Below, piece by piece: positions 33,353 to 41,947 of a stretch of DNA of 64,000 nucleotides; the first letter of the stretch is position 1, and every line of letters begins with the position of its first letter. The notes beneath the pieces were generated by a model, which saw nothing but the letters and a program-made list of their open reading frames with translations, made no database searches and had not been told where the DNA came from. The stretch comes from CAWCDJ01 sp963796485 (GTDB taxonomy: Bacteria; Acidobacteriota; Terriglobia; Bryobacterales; Bryobacteraceae): NCBI GenBank assembly GCA_963796485.1, contig CAWCLV010000006.1:186001-250000 (forward strand). The letters run 5' to 3'. Position numbers and translations under genes: made by a program.

Positions 33353-34471
33353 TCAGATGCGCATCGGCATCACTACGTAGCGATACTGATCCGCCACTCC
33401 TTCGCCGGCAGGGCGCATTTCGCCCGCGCTCTTCTGATCCTTGAGCTCGAACGATACGCTGCTCTGCGGAATCGCCCTCAAAAAGTCCAGCAGATACTGG
33501 GCGTTGAAACCGATCTCGAGATCGGGTCCCTGATACTCGCTGGTTACGGATTCTTCGCTCTCCCCCATTTCCACGGAGGAGGAGAAGACGCGGACTTCGC
33601 CAGTCGAGAACTGAACGCGAATCGCCCGCGAGCGCTCATCGGCGAACTGCGCCACGCGCTCGATCGCGGAACGAATATCATCCTTCAGCAACTTCGCCGA
33701 GAGAGAGTGGTCCTTGGGCAATACCCGCTCATAATCCGGAAAGTTGCCGGTCAGCTTCCGCGTAATCAAGAGGCGGTGTCCCACCCGGAAAAACAGGTGG
33801 TTATCATCACCGGCGAAGATCGCCTTGGCCTCCGGTTCCGCTCCGTCCGCCAGTTTGGTCAACTCGGCCATCGCCTTCTTGGGAATGAGCGCCCGAAACT
33901 GCTGCTGCACCGTGCCGCTCTCCTCGGCTGGGGCCTGTACATAAGCCAGGCGGTGGCCGTCGGTCGCCACCATCGTCAGACCCTCGGGCCGCATCAGCAG
34001 CAGGGCGCCGTTCAGCGTGAAGCGCGACTCCTCCATCGAGATTGCGAAGGCGGTCCGGGAAATCATGGCAGCCAGCGTTTTCACCGGGATCTCCGCGATC
34101 TGCTCGGGCATTTCCGGGAGCTCCGGAAAGCTCTCCCGCGACATGCCGGCGATCCGCGTCCTGGAACGGCCCGCGGTGATCGAGGCCCAATGATTCTCCA
34201 GGAACTTCATATTCACATCGCCTTCCGGCAGCAGCCGGACGTAGTCAAGCAGTTTGCGGGCCGGAACCGTTCCGGCGCCTTCCTTCTTGATGCGGGCCGG
34301 GCAGGAGCAGCGGATGCCCAGTTCCAGATCCGTGGCTGTGAGCGTGACGCGATCTCCAGCGGCCTCCAACAGCACGTTCGACAAAATCGGAATGGTCGTC
34401 TTTTTCTCGACCACGCCCTGCGACAGACTCAGTTCTCGTACAAGATCGGCTTTGCTGACCGTGAATTCCAT
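33353..34471 (-). CDS. dnaN: DNA polymerase III beta subunit (sliding clamp)
   Basis: The 372-residue clamp holds the polymerase on DNA as a ring dimer. Three repeated clamp domains are visible: the N-terminal MEFTVSKADLVRELSLSQGVVEKKTTIPILSN, the middle domain from about residue 125, with FTLNGALLLMRPEGLTMVATDGHRLAYV, and the C-terminal domain ending YRYVVMPMRI, the canonical PMR tail that contacts partners. A GGAGCTGTGG segment precedes the ATG. It lies between dnaA and gyrB on the same strand. Confidence 0.97.
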   Translation of the reverse strand: MEFTVSKADLVRELSLSQGVVEKKTTIPILSNVLLEAAGDRVTLTATDLELGIRCSCPARIKKEGAGTVPARKLLDYVRLLPEGDVNMKFLENHWASITAGRSRTRIAGMSRESFPELPEMPEQIAEIPVKTLAAMISRTAFAISMEESRFTLNGALLLMRPEGLTMVATDGHRLAYVQAPAEESGTVQQQFRALIPKKAMAELTKLADGAEPEAKAIFAGDDNHLFFRVGHRLLITRKLTGNFPDYERVLPKDHSLSAKLLKDDIRSAIERVAQFADERSRAIRVQFSTGEVRVFSSSVEMGESEESVTSEYQGPDLEIGFNAQYLLDFLRAIPQSSVSFELKDQKSAGEMRPAGEGVADQYRYVVMPMRI

Positions 34472-34705
34472 AGGGCCACAGCTCCTATTCTTCTCAGGCT
34501 GTATAGATGAGCACTATTAGAACCGTAATCATCGGGCCTGTGCAAACTGTTGAAGGCTACCTAAATTATACTAAACTCAACTACTTTCCGCTACTTGAAC
34601 TTGAGGATCCCGCGGTGGACGGCACTCTGGAATCCCAGTTTGTTACCGTTTTTACACAGTTTCCCTAAGGCTTGTTTCGGGGCGATTGTGGAAAATCCAA
34701 GAACG
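34472..34705. other. dnaN-dnaA intergenic region with DnaA-box-like sites
   Basis: This 234-base gap contains an A/T-rich stretch (TAAATTATACTAAACTCAAC near 34562) and two sites close to the DnaA box: TTTTACACA at 34650-34658 and TGTGGAAAA (reverse of TTTTCCACA) at 34687-34695. The A/T block could serve as an unwinding element. No promoter was convincingly placed. It is one of two candidate origin segments flanking dnaA. Confidence 0.5.
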
Positions 34706-36004
34706 TCATTGCAATGAGTCCATTAGGCTGTGGAGCAACCTGTTCAATTCCGGATCATTGTGACGCGACTTCTCGATTTTGTTTATGGAATGGATCACGG
34801 TGGTGTGATGCTTCCCGCCGAAGGCCCGGCCGATCTCGGGAAGCGACGCGTCGGTGAGATCTTTGACCAGGTACATGGCGACCTGCCGGGGGTAGACCAC
34901 CTTCTTCGTGTTGCTCTTCTCTTTGAGCTGCGATTGCTTGACCTGGAAGCGTTCCGCGACCGCTTTCTGGATGGAGTCGATCGTCACCTTGCGATCCTGC
35001 ACGTGGACCAGGTGCTTGAGGACCTGCTGCGCCATCTGGAGGTGGATCGGCGTCCCGGTGAGCGAAGAGTAAGCGATCAGCTTCACCAACGCGCCTTCCA
35101 GTTCCCGCACGTTCGATTTGGTCTTCGAGGCCATGAACGTTCGGACATCATCCGGCAGTTTGACGTTTTCCGCCTCGGCCTTCTTATCCAGAATGGCCAT
35201 CTTGGTTTCCAGGTCGGGCGGCTGGATGTCGGCCATCAGGCCCCATTCGAACCGCGAGCGCAGCCGTTCCACCAAGCCGGGGATGTCTTTGGGATGCGAG
35301 TCGCTCGAGATGACGATCTGCTTCTGGTGGTCGTGGAGTTCGTTGAAGGTGTGGAAGAACTCCTCTTGCGTGCGCTCTTTGTTGCCGAGAACCTGAATAT
35401 CGTCGATCAGAAGGACATCGGCGTCGCGGTAGCGCTGATGAAACTGCTGCATCCGGTCCGTGCGGATGCAGGAGATCATCTCATTCATAAACTTTTCGCT
35501 CGAAGTGTAGATCACCCGCATCGAGGCGAAGTGCTCGGTCAGTTCGCGGCCGATGGCGTGCATCAGATGTGTTTTGCCCATGCCCACTCCGCCGTAGATG
35601 AACAGCGGGTTGTAACTGCGGGAGGGCGTGGTTGCTACCGAACGCGCGGCAGCGTGCGCGAACTGGTTGCACGCGCCGACCACAAACGAATCGAATGTGA
35701 ACTTGGGGTTCAAATTGTGGAGCGGTTGTTCGAGATCGGGGGTTTCCAGGGCCGCGGTTACGGAGCGTGAGGGCGCCACCTCATAAGCGATTTTTCGTAT
35801 GGGAAGACGGAGGTCCTGAATCCCGCTACGGATCATTGCGCCGTGCTCGGTTTCCAGCCATGCGCCGGTTTCCGAATTCGGCACCGATACGAACAAAGTA
35901 TCGCCGTCCAGACCCGCAAACGCCGTCCCGCTCAACCAATTCTGATAGCTCTCGTGGCTAACTTTTTGTTGCAGGTAACTTCTTAGTTGATCCCAAAAGT
36001 TCAT
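34706..36004 (-). CDS. dnaA: chromosomal replication initiator protein DnaA
   Basis: The 432-residue AAA+ protein binds DnaA boxes and opens oriC. Domain I is MNFWDQLRSYLQQKVSHESY and following; the core NPKFTFDSFVVGACNQFAHAAA starts domain III, with Walker A YGGVGMGKTHLMHAIG, Walker B DVLLIDDIQVLGNK, and the sensor/arginine region ERLRSRFEWGLMADIQPPD. The C-terminal helix-turn-helix ends in GRAFGGKHHTTVIHSINKIE, the DnaA-box binding signature. The ATG at 36004 gives the usual N-terminus; a longer frame starting upstream has no family similarity. Confidence 0.97.
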   Translation of the reverse strand: MNFWDQLRSYLQQKVSHESYQNWLSGTAFAGLDGDTLFVSVPNSETGAWLETEHGAMIRSGIQDLRLPIRKIAYEVAPSRSVTAALETPDLEQPLHNLNPKFTFDSFVVGACNQFAHAAARSVATTPSRSYNPLFIYGGVGMGKTHLMHAIGRELTEHFASMRVIYTSSEKFMNEMISCIRTDRMQQFHQRYRDADVLLIDDIQVLGNKERTQEEFFHTFNELHDHQKQIVISSDSHPKDIPGLVERLRSRFEWGLMADIQPPDLETKMAILDKKAEAENVKLPDDVRTFMASKTKSNVRELEGALVKLIAYSSLTGTPIHLQMAQQVLKHLVHVQDRKVTIDSIQKAVAERFQVKQSQLKEKSNTKKVVYPRQVAMYLVKDLTDASLPEIGRAFGGKHHTTVIHSINKIEKSRHNDPELNRLLHSLMDSLQ

Positions 36005-36180
36005 TGTCCAAACACACCACCGGCATGAGTTTTCCACATACTTTTCCACATCAGCGTGGGATCGGTGTGGGTGTGGCACCGAGGAGGATTGCCGACCGGC
36101 TTTCCCTACCTCGCACCGGGTTGCCAGTGCCTCCGTCTATTCAGAACCGAACTGTAGTCTAGCACACCGTCCCAGGTTTG
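36005..36180. other. candidate oriC upstream of dnaA with two TTTTCCACA boxes
   Basis: Two identical TTTTCCACA 9-mers lie in direct order at 36030-36038 and 36042-36050, with starts 12 bases apart. This is a one-base variant of the TTATCCACA DnaA box and is the form used in cyanobacteria. They sit 26-46 bases upstream of the dnaA start, where DnaA autoregulation boxes or oriC are normally found. Origin function itself is inferred. Confidence 0.5.
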
Positions 36181-36226
36181 CCGCAAGTTTATAACTCCAT
36201 CGTTTTCATGAAAATAGCCCTAACGT

Positions 36227-36255
36227 TTGACACCGGTTCTGTTCTGGGTCACAAT
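36227..36255 (+). promoter_or_regulatory. sigma70-like promoter of tRNA-Gly
   Basis: A perfect TTGACA (36227-36232), a 17-base spacer and CACAAT (36250-36255) precede the tRNA by 15 bases. The perfect -35 and consensus spacing make this the clearest promoter in the window. Confidence 0.65.
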
Positions 36256-36270
36256 AGGATTTCCGTTCGG

Positions 36271-36346
36271 GCGGGAGTAACTCAGCTGGTAGAGTGCGAC
36301 CTTGCCAAGGTCGATGTCGCGGGTTCGAATCCCGTCTCCCGCTCCA
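36271..36346 (+). tRNA. tRNA-Gly(GCC)
   Basis: The 76-base gene folds as a cloverleaf: acceptor GCGGGAG pairs with CTCCCGC, the anticodon stem GACCT/AGGTC encloses TTGCCAA-type loop sequence with anticodon GCC, and the T arm is CGGGTTCGAATCCCG. The discriminator is T and CCA is encoded. It lies between dnaA's upstream region and the gene at 36376. Confidence 0.95.
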
Positions 36347-36375
36347 TCAAGATGCGTGTTCCCCCAGGGACAACC

Positions 36376-36996
36376 ATGATGAAATCTCTTGCCTTCCTTT
36401 TTTCTCTCTCCCTTCTCGCCTTTGCTCAGGACTATAAACTCGAACCGATCGCGGCTGCGCCCACCGGGCTGCCGGCCGCCTACTCGGCTGTGATCGATTC
36501 CCACGGGTACCGCGTAGTGGGTCCGAGCGGCGCCTGGTGCGAGGTGTGGTTCCAGAAGTCGATTCCGACGGGAGCCAAGCCCTCCGATCCCGCCATCACC
36601 CTGCCCATCGCGCAAGGGGCGCTGCTCGGCGTGATCCGTTTTCCGAACGGCGGAGAGGACCGGCGCGGCCAGACCGTCAAGGCCGGTGTCTACACCATGC
36701 GGTACAGCGACTTTCCCGTCGATGGCGCTCACCAGGGTGTGGCACCGCAGCGCGATTTTGCGCTCCTGACGCCGCTAGCCAACGACGCCGATCCGGCCGC
36801 AACCCCGGAGTTCGACAAGCTGGTGACCATGAGCAAGACCAGCGGCACGGCGCACCCGGCGGTTTTCTCGCTGGAAACGCCGGCGGGCACGACCTTCCCG
36901 GAGGTCACCAAAGAAGGCGACCACGACACGGTGCTCAACGTGAAGGTCGGTAACCTGCCGATCGCAATCATTGTCGCCGGCAAATACGAAGGCTAG
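36376..36996 (+). CDS. secreted hypothetical protein (206 aa)
   Basis: The protein starts MMKSLAFLFSLSLLAFAQ, a clean signal peptide cut after FA (AGGGA lies 5 bases before the first ATG). The mature part is rich in beta-strand sequence (YSAVIDSHGYRVVGPSG, WCEVWFQKSIPTG, TVKAGVYTMRYSDFPVDG, TVLNVKVGNLPIAIIVAGKY). The single Cys in WCEVW is unpaired. The composition is that of a periplasmic or surface beta-sandwich; no catalytic motif and no recognised family. It starts 30 bases after tRNA-Gly and is followed by the ADOP permease 66 bases later. Confidence 0.65.
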   Translation: MMKSLAFLFSLSLLAFAQDYKLEPIAAAPTGLPAAYSAVIDSHGYRVVGPSGAWCEVWFQKSIPTGAKPSDPAITLPIAQGALLGVIRFPNGGEDRRGQTVKAGVYTMRYSDFPVDGAHQGVAPQRDFALLTPLANDADPAATPEFDKLVTMSKTSGTAHPAVFSLETPAGTTFPEVTKEGDHDTVLNVKVGNLPIAIIVAGKYEG

Positions 36997-37062
36997 TCCA
37001 AAACGGATTCCGCTTCGTTTCGTCTAAAATCCCAGCCATTCACGTTACGATAACGGCCAGGG

Positions 37063-39541
37063 ATGCTCCAAGATATCCGTTACGCTTGCCGGAACCTCCG
37101 GCGATCTCCGCTCTTTACCTGCATTGCCCTTCTTTCGCTGGCCCTGGGGATCGGGGCAAACTCCGCCATTTTCACCATCACGGATCAGGTGCTGCTGCGG
37201 CAGCTGCCGGTGCGGCACGCGGGGGAATTGCTCTATTTCACCAGTCCCGGGCCGCAAAGCGGAATGGTGTGGGGCAAAAACCGGTTCTCCTACCCGATGT
37301 TCCAGGACCTTCGAGACCACAACCTGGTCTTCGCGGAGGTGGCGGCGCGATTCGACACGCCGCTGAATGTCAGCTACCGGAACCGCAGCGAGCAGGTCAC
37401 GGCGGAGATCGTGTCCGGGAACTATTTCGAGACTTTGGGGCTTTCGACGGCGATCGGCCGCGGCTTCACTCCGGATGACAACCGCGTGCCGGGTGGGCAC
37501 TCGGTGGCGGTCCTGACCTACGACTATTGGAAATCGCGGCTCGGCGGCAGACCCTTCGATCCTCAACCAGGTGCTGCTCCTGAACGGGCACCCCATGACC
37601 GTGATCGGAGTGACGGCGCCGGGGTATCGTGGCTTCGACGTCGGCCAGCGCGTGGACGTGCTGGTTCCGGCCATGATGAAGGCGCAGATGACGCCCACGT
37701 GGAACGGCCTGGAAGACCGCCGCGTTCTCTGGCTGCAACTCGTCGGACGGCTCAAGCCGGGAGTCACCGTTCAGCAGGCGCAGGCCAGCCTCCAGCCTTA
37801 CTACCATGCCCTGCTCGAAATGGAAGCGAGGGCCATGGGGTTCCGTTCAGCGCGCTCCCGCAGCAGCTTTGTTGGAAAGCCGCTGATCTTCGAGCCGGCT
37901 GCCCGGGGGGTCTCCGATTTCCGCGACCAGTTCAGCCGCCCGCTGCGCATTCTGGCGGCGATTGTCGGGCTGCTCCTGCTGATCGCCTGCGCCAACCTGG
38001 CCAGCCTTCTGCTGGCGCGGGCCGCGGGCCGGCAGAAGGAGACGGCCGTCCGCCTGGCGATGGGCGCCAGCCGCTTCCGGCTGGTGCGGCAGTTGGTAGT
38101 GGAAAGCCTCGTGCTTTCGATCGCCGGCGCGGCGCTCGGCCTGGTCTGCGCCGCCTGGACGGTCGGGGGGCTGCTCGGAATCGTGTCGAGCGCCGGACCG
38201 CTCGGAGTGACCGGCTCCCTCGACTGGCGGGTTTTCGCATTCACGTTTGCGCTTGCGCTCGTAACGGGCGTGGTTTTCGGGCTGGTTCCCGCATGGCAGG
38301 CCACCTCGCCGCGACTGGCGAACACGCTTAAGGAACAGGCCGCGAACGTGTCCGCGGGAGCGGGGCACGTCCGGCTTCGCAAGGTGCTGGTGGTTTCGCA
38401 GTTTGCGCTTTCCCTGCTGCTGCTGATCGCGGCGACGTTATTCACGCGCTCGCTCAACAACCTGCGCAATGTGGATCTGGGGTTCCGGCGCGAATCGCTG
38501 CTGGCTTTCGACCTCGATCCCGAGCTGAACGCGTACTCGGCGGAGCGGATCCGGCGCTTCGCGGGAACCATCCGGCAGCAGATCGCCGGCATCCCCGGCG
38601 TGAGCGCGGCGGCGATCGGGGTGAACCCGGTGGTGGGCGACAACATCAACATGCGCACGGTGCATGTGCAGGGCTACCAGGCCCGGGAAGACGAGGACAT
38701 GAACCCCTACAGCGATTCCGTGACCCCCGGATACTTCGCGACGCTCGGCATTCCTCTGCAATTGGGCAGGGAATTCAGCGACGCGGACCGATTCGGCGCG
38801 CCCCATGTGGCGATCGTGAACCAGGCCTTCGCGAAGTACTTCTTCCACGGCGAGAACCCGCTGGGAAGGCGCTTCGGGTTCGGGCATGACAAGGAATTTC
38901 CCATCGAGATCGTAGGAGTCGCAGCGAATTCCAAGTACTCCCACGTGGATGAAGAGACCACTCGCATGGCGTACCTGCCCTTCACGCAGGGAGAGGATCC
39001 GGGCTCGATGGTCGTGTACGCCAGGGCGGCGGGCGATCCGAAAGCGCTGTTTCCGGCGATCCGGCGCGCGGTGCGCGGAGTGGACCCGGCGCTGCCGGTG
39101 AATCATCTGCGCACGATGGAAGAGCAGGTGGATTCGAACCTCTCGGCCCAGCGGCTGATCGCTACGCTTTCGGGTTTCTTCGCGGTTCTCGCGACCATTC
39201 TGGCGGCCATTGGGCTGTACGGCGTGATGGCCTACATGGTGACGCGGCGCACGCGCGAAATCGGCATCCGCCTGGCCCTCGGGGCCGGCCGAACGAACGT
39301 CCTCCGGCTGGTGATGCGCGATGTGGCGATTCTGACCGCGGCCGGTGTGGCGATCGCGCTGCCTGTTGCCCTGGCGCTTTCCCGCCTGCTCCGGGCGGAG
39401 CTATACGGCGTGGGGCCGAACGACCCCCTGAGCATCGCGGCGGCATCGCTGGCACTGGTGGCCGTGGCGCTGTTCGCCGGATACATCCCGGCGGAACGGG
39501 CGAGCCGGGTCAATCCGAATCTTGCGCTGAGATACGAGTAA
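37063..39541 (+). pseudogene. ADOP-type FtsX/MacB permease, interrupted by a one-base frameshift
   Basis: The gene would encode about 825 residues, the acidobacterial duplicated orphan permease type: MLQDIRYACRNLRRSPLFTC, a first MacB periplasmic domain, FtsX-like helices (ILAAIVGLLLLIACANLASLL and ARAAGRQKETAVRLAMGAS), a second periplasmic domain and second FtsX helix set, ending NPNLALRYE. The frame breaks near 37549: up to RLGG the first frame reads normally, and from DPSILNQVLLLNGHP the second frame continues. Removing one A at 37549 restores it. This is a genuine frameshift, a sequence error, or a recoding site; no slippery run is obvious. Confidence 0.8.
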
Positions 39542-39579
39542 AGCGGCGGGGCCGGGCGCCCGGCTTCTATACTCGTACT

Positions 39580-40407
39580 ATGTCCGGCGCGCTCTATATC
39601 GTTGCAACACCGATCGGCAATCTGGGAGACATCACGTACCGGGCGGTCGAGGTGCTGCGGAACGTGAACGCCGTGGCCTGTGAGGATACCAGGCAGACGC
39701 GCAAGCTTCTGGATCATTACGGGATCCAGAAACCAACCGTCAGCTACCACGAGCACAACGAGGCCGAGCGAACGGCGGAACTGGCGGCACGGCTCGAGGC
39801 CGGTGAGACCATCGCCCTGGTCTCCGACGCCGGCATGCCGCTGGTTTCCGACCCCGGCTACCGCCTGGTGAAAGCCGCCATCGAGGCCGGGATCGAGGTT
39901 CACCCCATCCCCGGGGCTTCCGCGGCGCTGACGGCGCTCGCGGCGGCGGGGCTTCCGACGGACGCCTTTCATTTCGCGGGGTTCCTGCCGCCGAAGCCCG
40001 GCCAGCGCGTGAAAGCGCTGGAGGCCCTGGCGGAGGAAACCGCGACCCTGATCTTCTACGAGGCCCCGCACCGAATTCTCGAAAGCCTCGAGGCCATCGG
40101 GCAGGTGATGGGCCCGCGGCCGGTGGTGGTTGCCCGTGAATTGACGAAGCTCCACGAGGAATTCCTGCGCGGAACCGCGGAGGAGATCCGCGCCGCGCTG
40201 GCCGGGCGGGATGCCGTCAAGGGAGAGTTCACCATCCTCATCGGGAAAGCGGATCGCCTGCTGGTGGAGAGCGACGAACCGGTGGAGGAAGCGGTGGAGA
40301 GCCTGATCCGGAGCGGTACCCCGCGGATGGACGCCATCAAACAGGTGGCACGCCGGCGGGGATTGTCGAAACGGGAGGTGTATGACCGGGTTTTGCGCGA
40401 AAAGTAG
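39580..40407 (+). CDS. rsmI: 16S rRNA 2'-O-methyltransferase RsmI
   Basis: The 275-residue protein methylates 16S rRNA C1402 on the ribose. It carries the family motifs LYIVATPIGNLGDITYRAVE, CEDTRQTRKLLDHYGI, SYHEHNEAER, LVSDAGMPLVSDPGYRLV, PIPGASAALTALAAAGLP and FYEAPHRILESLE. The C-terminal helical part (ESLIRSGTPRMDAIKQVAR) is the RsmI helix-turn-helix tail. A TATACT box lies 6 bases before the ATG, so the mRNA may be leaderless; a perfect GCCGGGCGCCCGGC palindrome (39551-39564) sits just before it. It overlaps the next gene by 26 bases. Confidence 0.95.
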   Translation: MSGALYIVATPIGNLGDITYRAVEVLRNVNAVACEDTRQTRKLLDHYGIQKPTVSYHEHNEAERTAELAARLEAGETIALVSDAGMPLVSDPGYRLVKAAIEAGIEVHPIPGASAALTALAAAGLPTDAFHFAGFLPPKPGQRVKALEALAEETATLIFYEAPHRILESLEAIGQVMGPRPVVVARELTKLHEEFLRGTAEEIRAALAGRDAVKGEFTILIGKADRLLVESDEPVEEAVESLIRSGTPRMDAIKQVARRRGLSKREVYDRVLREK

Positions 40408-41896
40408 CCTGCTGCTGGTATGCGTGTGGGCAGCCGCGGCACAGGATTACGTCGGCCGGACGGTGGAGCGGGCGCGCCGTGAGTTCGAGGTCCCGGGAAT
40501 TGCCGTGGCGATCGTCAAAGACGGCCATGTGGTACTCGCCAGGGGCTACGGCGTGCGCAGGTTGGGCGAGACGGCGCCGGTGACGCCGGAATCGCTATTT
40601 CGCATCGCCTCCAACTCCAAGGGGTTCACCACCGCGGCGCTTGCCATGCTGGTGGATGAAGGGAAGCTCCGCTGGGACGACCGCGTGATCGACCACATGC
40701 CCGAGTTCCAGATGTACGACCCCTATGTCTCCCACGAGATGACGATTCGCGACCTGCTGGTGCACCGAAGCGGGCTCGGCCTCGGCGCGGGGGACCTGAT
40801 GTTCTGGCCGGCAACCGATTTCACGCGCGACGAGATCATCCGAAGGATCCGTTTCCTCAAGCCGGCCAGCAGCTTCCGCAGCCGCTATGCGTACGACAAC
40901 CTGCTCTACCTGGTTGCCGGCCAGTTGATTCCGCGAATCACCGGAAAGAGCTGGGAGGAGTTCGTCCGCGAGCGCATTTTCACGCCGCTAGGCATGTCTC
41001 ACACGAATGACAGCACGCCCGAACTGGTGGCCGCGGCGGATGTGGCCGCACCCCACGCGCGCGCGGAGGGAAAGCTGGTAGCGCTCGCTCAGACGAATCA
41101 CGACAACAACGCCCCCGCGGGCTCGATCAACTCGTGCGCTGCCGACCTGGCGAAGTGGATGATCGCGCAACTGGGCCGCGGCGCATACCCGGGCGGGCGG
41201 TTGTTCAGCGAAGCGCAATCGAAAGAGATGTGGTCCGCCCAGACCATTCTGCCTATCCATGAATTGCCGAAGGGCGCTCCGCCGGTGCTCCAGCCGATGT
41301 TCAGTGCCTACGGGCTGGGTTGGATGCTGCGTGACTGGCGGGGGAAGAAAATGGTCTACCATACCGGCAGCCTGGCCGGGTACGTTTCCCGGACCACGCT
41401 GATTCCGGAGCTGGGACTGGGAGTCGTCGTGCTCACGAATCAGGAAGCGGATGCGGCACACGCGGCAATCGCGTACACGATCGTGGACCATTACCTGGGG
41501 GCGCCGGAGATCGACTGGGTGTCCGCGCTCCGCCCGACCGAGGCCCAGGAGCCCCCGCTGCCCCAGAGGAATGCGGGCTCGAAGCCTTCGCTGCCCGTCG
41601 CGCAATATGCCGGACGCTATCGCGATTCCTGGTACGGCGACGTAGTGGTAGCGGACGCCAACGGGAAACTCGCAATTTCGTTCACCCACACGAAACAACT
41701 GGCGGGAGAGCTGGAGCACTGGCAATACGATACGTTCGTGGCGCGCTGGAAAGACCGCACCCTGAACGCGGATGCCTACGTGACGTTCTCGCTCGGGCCG
41801 GACGGCAAAATCGACGGAGTCAGCGTCCGGCCGGTCTCGCCGTTGACGGATTTCAGCTTCGATTTCCAGGATCTGGCGCTCCAGCCGGTTCGCTGA
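40382..41896 (+). CDS. secreted serine hydrolase, class C beta-lactamase/EstB family
   Basis: The 504-residue protein has a signal peptide (MTGFCAKSSLLLVCVWAAAA). SNSK (Ser77, Lys80) is the SxxK nucleophile, AYDNLLY provides the Tyr-x-Asn element and VYHTGSLAGY the KTG-like box. VPGIAVAIVKDG and LVDEGKLRWDDRVIDHMPE are typical of this family. The C-terminal 100 residues form a DUF3471-like beta domain (AQYAGRYRDSWYGDVVV). The family includes esterases and D-amino-peptidases; antibiotic hydrolysis is not implied. The start lies inside rsmI, indicating translational coupling. Confidence 0.85.
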   Translation: MTGFCAKSSLLLVCVWAAAAQDYVGRTVERARREFEVPGIAVAIVKDGHVVLARGYGVRRLGETAPVTPESLFRIASNSKGFTTAALAMLVDEGKLRWDDRVIDHMPEFQMYDPYVSHEMTIRDLLVHRSGLGLGAGDLMFWPATDFTRDEIIRRIRFLKPASSFRSRYAYDNLLYLVAGQLIPRITGKSWEEFVRERIFTPLGMSHTNDSTPELVAAADVAAPHARAEGKLVALAQTNHDNNAPAGSINSCAADLAKWMIAQLGRGAYPGGRLFSEAQSKEMWSAQTILPIHELPKGAPPVLQPMFSAYGLGWMLRDWRGKKMVYHTGSLAGYVSRTTLIPELGLGVVVLTNQEADAAHAAIAYTIVDHYLGAPEIDWVSALRPTEAQEPPLPQRNAGSKPSLPVAQYAGRYRDSWYGDVVVADANGKLAISFTHTKQLAGELEHWQYDTFVARWKDRTLNADAYVTFSLGPDGKIDGVSVRPVSPLTDFSFDFQDLALQPVR

Positions 41897-41947
41897 CGAC
41901 AAACCTGAGATTTTTGACTCCAGGGACGCACCACAACGACAAAGCAT

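Noticed and set aside
36178..36375. Longer start for the secreted protein at 36376, extending back over tRNA-Gly.
   Set aside because: It would translate the tRNA and place the signal peptide internally.
37540..37560. Programmed ribosomal frameshift in the ADOP gene.
   Set aside because: No slippery run, upstream ribosome-like site or downstream pseudoknot was seen; a simple insertion explains it.
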